Positions 5,623-6,293 of a DNA stretch of 6,293 nt are shown here, piece after piece. The stretch's first letter is position 1; each line of letters opens with the position of its first letter. The position numbers and the translations under genes were made by a program. Source of the stretch: Candidatus Woesebacteria bacterium (GTDB lineage: Bacteria; Patescibacteriota; Microgenomatia; UBA10105; UBA927); NCBI GenBank assembly GCA_020057765.1, contig JAGVFE010000119.1, positions 1-6,293 on the forward strand, in the 5' to 3' direction. Under the pieces are notes generated by a model. It saw nothing but the letters and a program-made list of their open reading frames with translations. It had not been told where the DNA came from and did not search any database.

Positions 5623-5635
5623 TTTTATACTCCCC

Positions 5636-6293
5636 ATGAGTAATCAACAAAATACCTTTGTTCTCTCTCTCGGGGGGTCGCTCGTTGTCCCCAACGGGGG
5701 TATCGATACTCAATTTTTAATTAAATTTAATACCTTCATCCGAAACCAAATCTCCTCAAAAAAGAGGAGATTTTTTATAGTGGTGGGGGGCGGGGCGACG
5801 ACGCGCCGCTACCAGGCGGCGGCGCGGGCGGTCCATGGCTCGATAGAAAATGAAGATTTAGACTGGATCGGCATCCATGCGACGCGCCTGAACGCTCATC
5901 TTCTGCGCGTCATTTTCAAAGACATCGCCCACAGCAACGTCCTCAAGCACTACGAGATCATCCGTAAAGCCGGCGAGCCGGTGGTTGTTGCCGGCGGCTG
6001 GAAGCCGGGGTGGAGCACGGATTACTGCGCGATCACCGTCTGTCAGGATTACGGCATCCAAAATATTATAAACCTCACCAACGTAGATCGGGTGTATGAC
6101 AAAGACCCCAAACAGTACCCCGATGCCAAGCCGCTTATTCGGACTTCATGGAAAAAATATTGTGGCTCGGTCGGGGATAGATGGGTCCCCGGCATGAATA
6201 CGCCGTTTGACCCGATTGCCAGTAAACTTGCCGAAGAGCTGGGCGTGACGGTGAAGATCCTTAATGGCAAGAACCTCGATAATCTTGCCAAAG
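5636..6293 (+). CDS. pyrH: UMP kinase (3' end outside window)
   Basis: The frame runs open from ATG 5636 to the window edge (219 codons). UMP kinase makes UDP from UMP and ATP in pyrimidine nucleotide synthesis, in the cytoplasm. Motifs: VLSLGGSLV (9-17), VVGGGATTRRY (49-59), WIGIHATRLNAHLL (77-90), the loop GGWKPGWSTD (120-129) and LTNVDRVYDKDPKQYPDAKPL (147-167), then GDRWVPGMNTPFDPIASKLA (180-199). The order matches archaeal-type PyrH, with the Trp-containing loop I associate with Patescibacteria. The beginning SLGGS lacks the Lys found in bacterial UMP kinases, as archaeal forms also do. About 15-20 residues are probably missing at the C-terminus. Codons 38-47 form a terminator-like hairpin in RNA, and base composition changes abruptly just after it. 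Confidence 0.9.
   Translation, partial: MSNQQNTFVLSLGGSLVVPNGGIDTQFLIKFNTFIRNQISSKKRRFFIVVGGGATTRRYQAAARAVHGSIENEDLDWIGIHATRLNAHLLRVIFKDIAHSNVLKHYEIIRKAGEPVVVAGGWKPGWSTDYCAITVCQDYGIQNIINLTNVDRVYDKDPKQYPDAKPLIRTSWKKYCGSVGDRWVPGMNTPFDPIASKLAEELGVTVKILNGKNLDNLAK
5748..5776 (+). terminator. Terminator-like hairpin inside pyrH coding sequence
   Basis: A perfect 10-bp stem, AAATCTCCTC (5748-5757) with GAGGAGATTT (5764-5773), encloses a six-A loop and ends in a run of six T (5771-5776). It has the form of an intrinsic terminator but only about half its pairs are GC. It lies within the conserved N-terminal region of the kinase (encoding about QISSKKRRFF), so it must be passed by transcription to make the protein. 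Confidence 0.5.

Noticed and set aside
5700..5709. GTATCGATAC palindrome in pyrH
   Set aside because: A 10-bp palindrome is common by chance and lies in ordinary coding sequence.
5363..5713. 116-codon open frame on the minus strand
   Set aside because: It overlaps the 5' end of pyrH, the divergent promoter region and the 76-residue gene in another frame, and has no protein-like motif.
1..6293. CRISPR array, tRNA or rRNA genes, transposase or integrase
   Set aside because: No regularly spaced repeats, no cloverleaf or rRNA-like sequence and no DDE, tyrosine or serine recombinase motifs were seen on either strand.

Overview
The window looks like a piece of a small-genome bacterial chromosome, most likely from the Candidate Phyla Radiation (Patescibacteria). 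This is an inference from dense packing, overlapping or abutting genes, starts mostly without Shine-Dalgarno sites, an archaeal-style UMP kinase with the GWKPGWSTD-type variant loop, and a DUF4143 ATPase. TGA serves as a stop (for example in the ATGA overlap at 57-60) and Trp is TGG, so the ordinary bacterial code applies rather than the TGA=Gly code of some relatives.

Left part (1-2852, + strand): a tightly overlapping gene train. The last 19 codons of an unidentified gene run into a GT4 glycosyltransferase (4-bp overlap). That gene runs into an ABC-transporter ATPase (16-bp overlap), which runs into an ABC-2 permease (20-bp overlap). The ATPase and permease would form one exporter, and the glycosyltransferase suggests a cell-surface glycan setting, although the substrate cannot be read from sequence. 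The glycosyltransferase gene carries a perfect 34-bp palindrome read in frame in the linker between its two Rossmann domains, and a short 8-bp tandem repeat near its 3' end.

Middle part (2814-4500): a complete DUF4143 AAA ATPase gene with its own promoter-like region sits between two copies of the last 13 codons of the permease gene. The second copy differs from the first mainly at synonymous positions, and both copies are followed by a TTGACA / GGTATAA promoter-like stretch. This looks like a gene cassette that entered at the 3' end of the permease gene by recombination and left the permease intact. An unrecognised 122-residue gene follows.

Right part (4501-6293): two amino-acid-kinase genes of the UMP-kinase family lie on opposite strands. 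The one at the right edge (+ strand, cut off by the window) looks like the functional pyrH. The other (- strand) keeps the acceptor-side motifs but has lost the NVDxVYDxDP nucleotide-side motif, so it is a divergent paralog of unknown activity. A 76-residue unknown gene lies upstream of the divergent paralog on the same strand, and a 95-bp intergenic region between that gene and pyrH carries promoter-like and hairpin sequences for both directions. pyrH itself contains a terminator-like hairpin and a sharp AT-rich to GC-rich change near codon 47. No RNA gene, CRISPR array, transposase or phage gene is visible. The strongest candidate for something new is the cassette with its regenerated permease end. 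The coding palindrome and the kinase pair come next.
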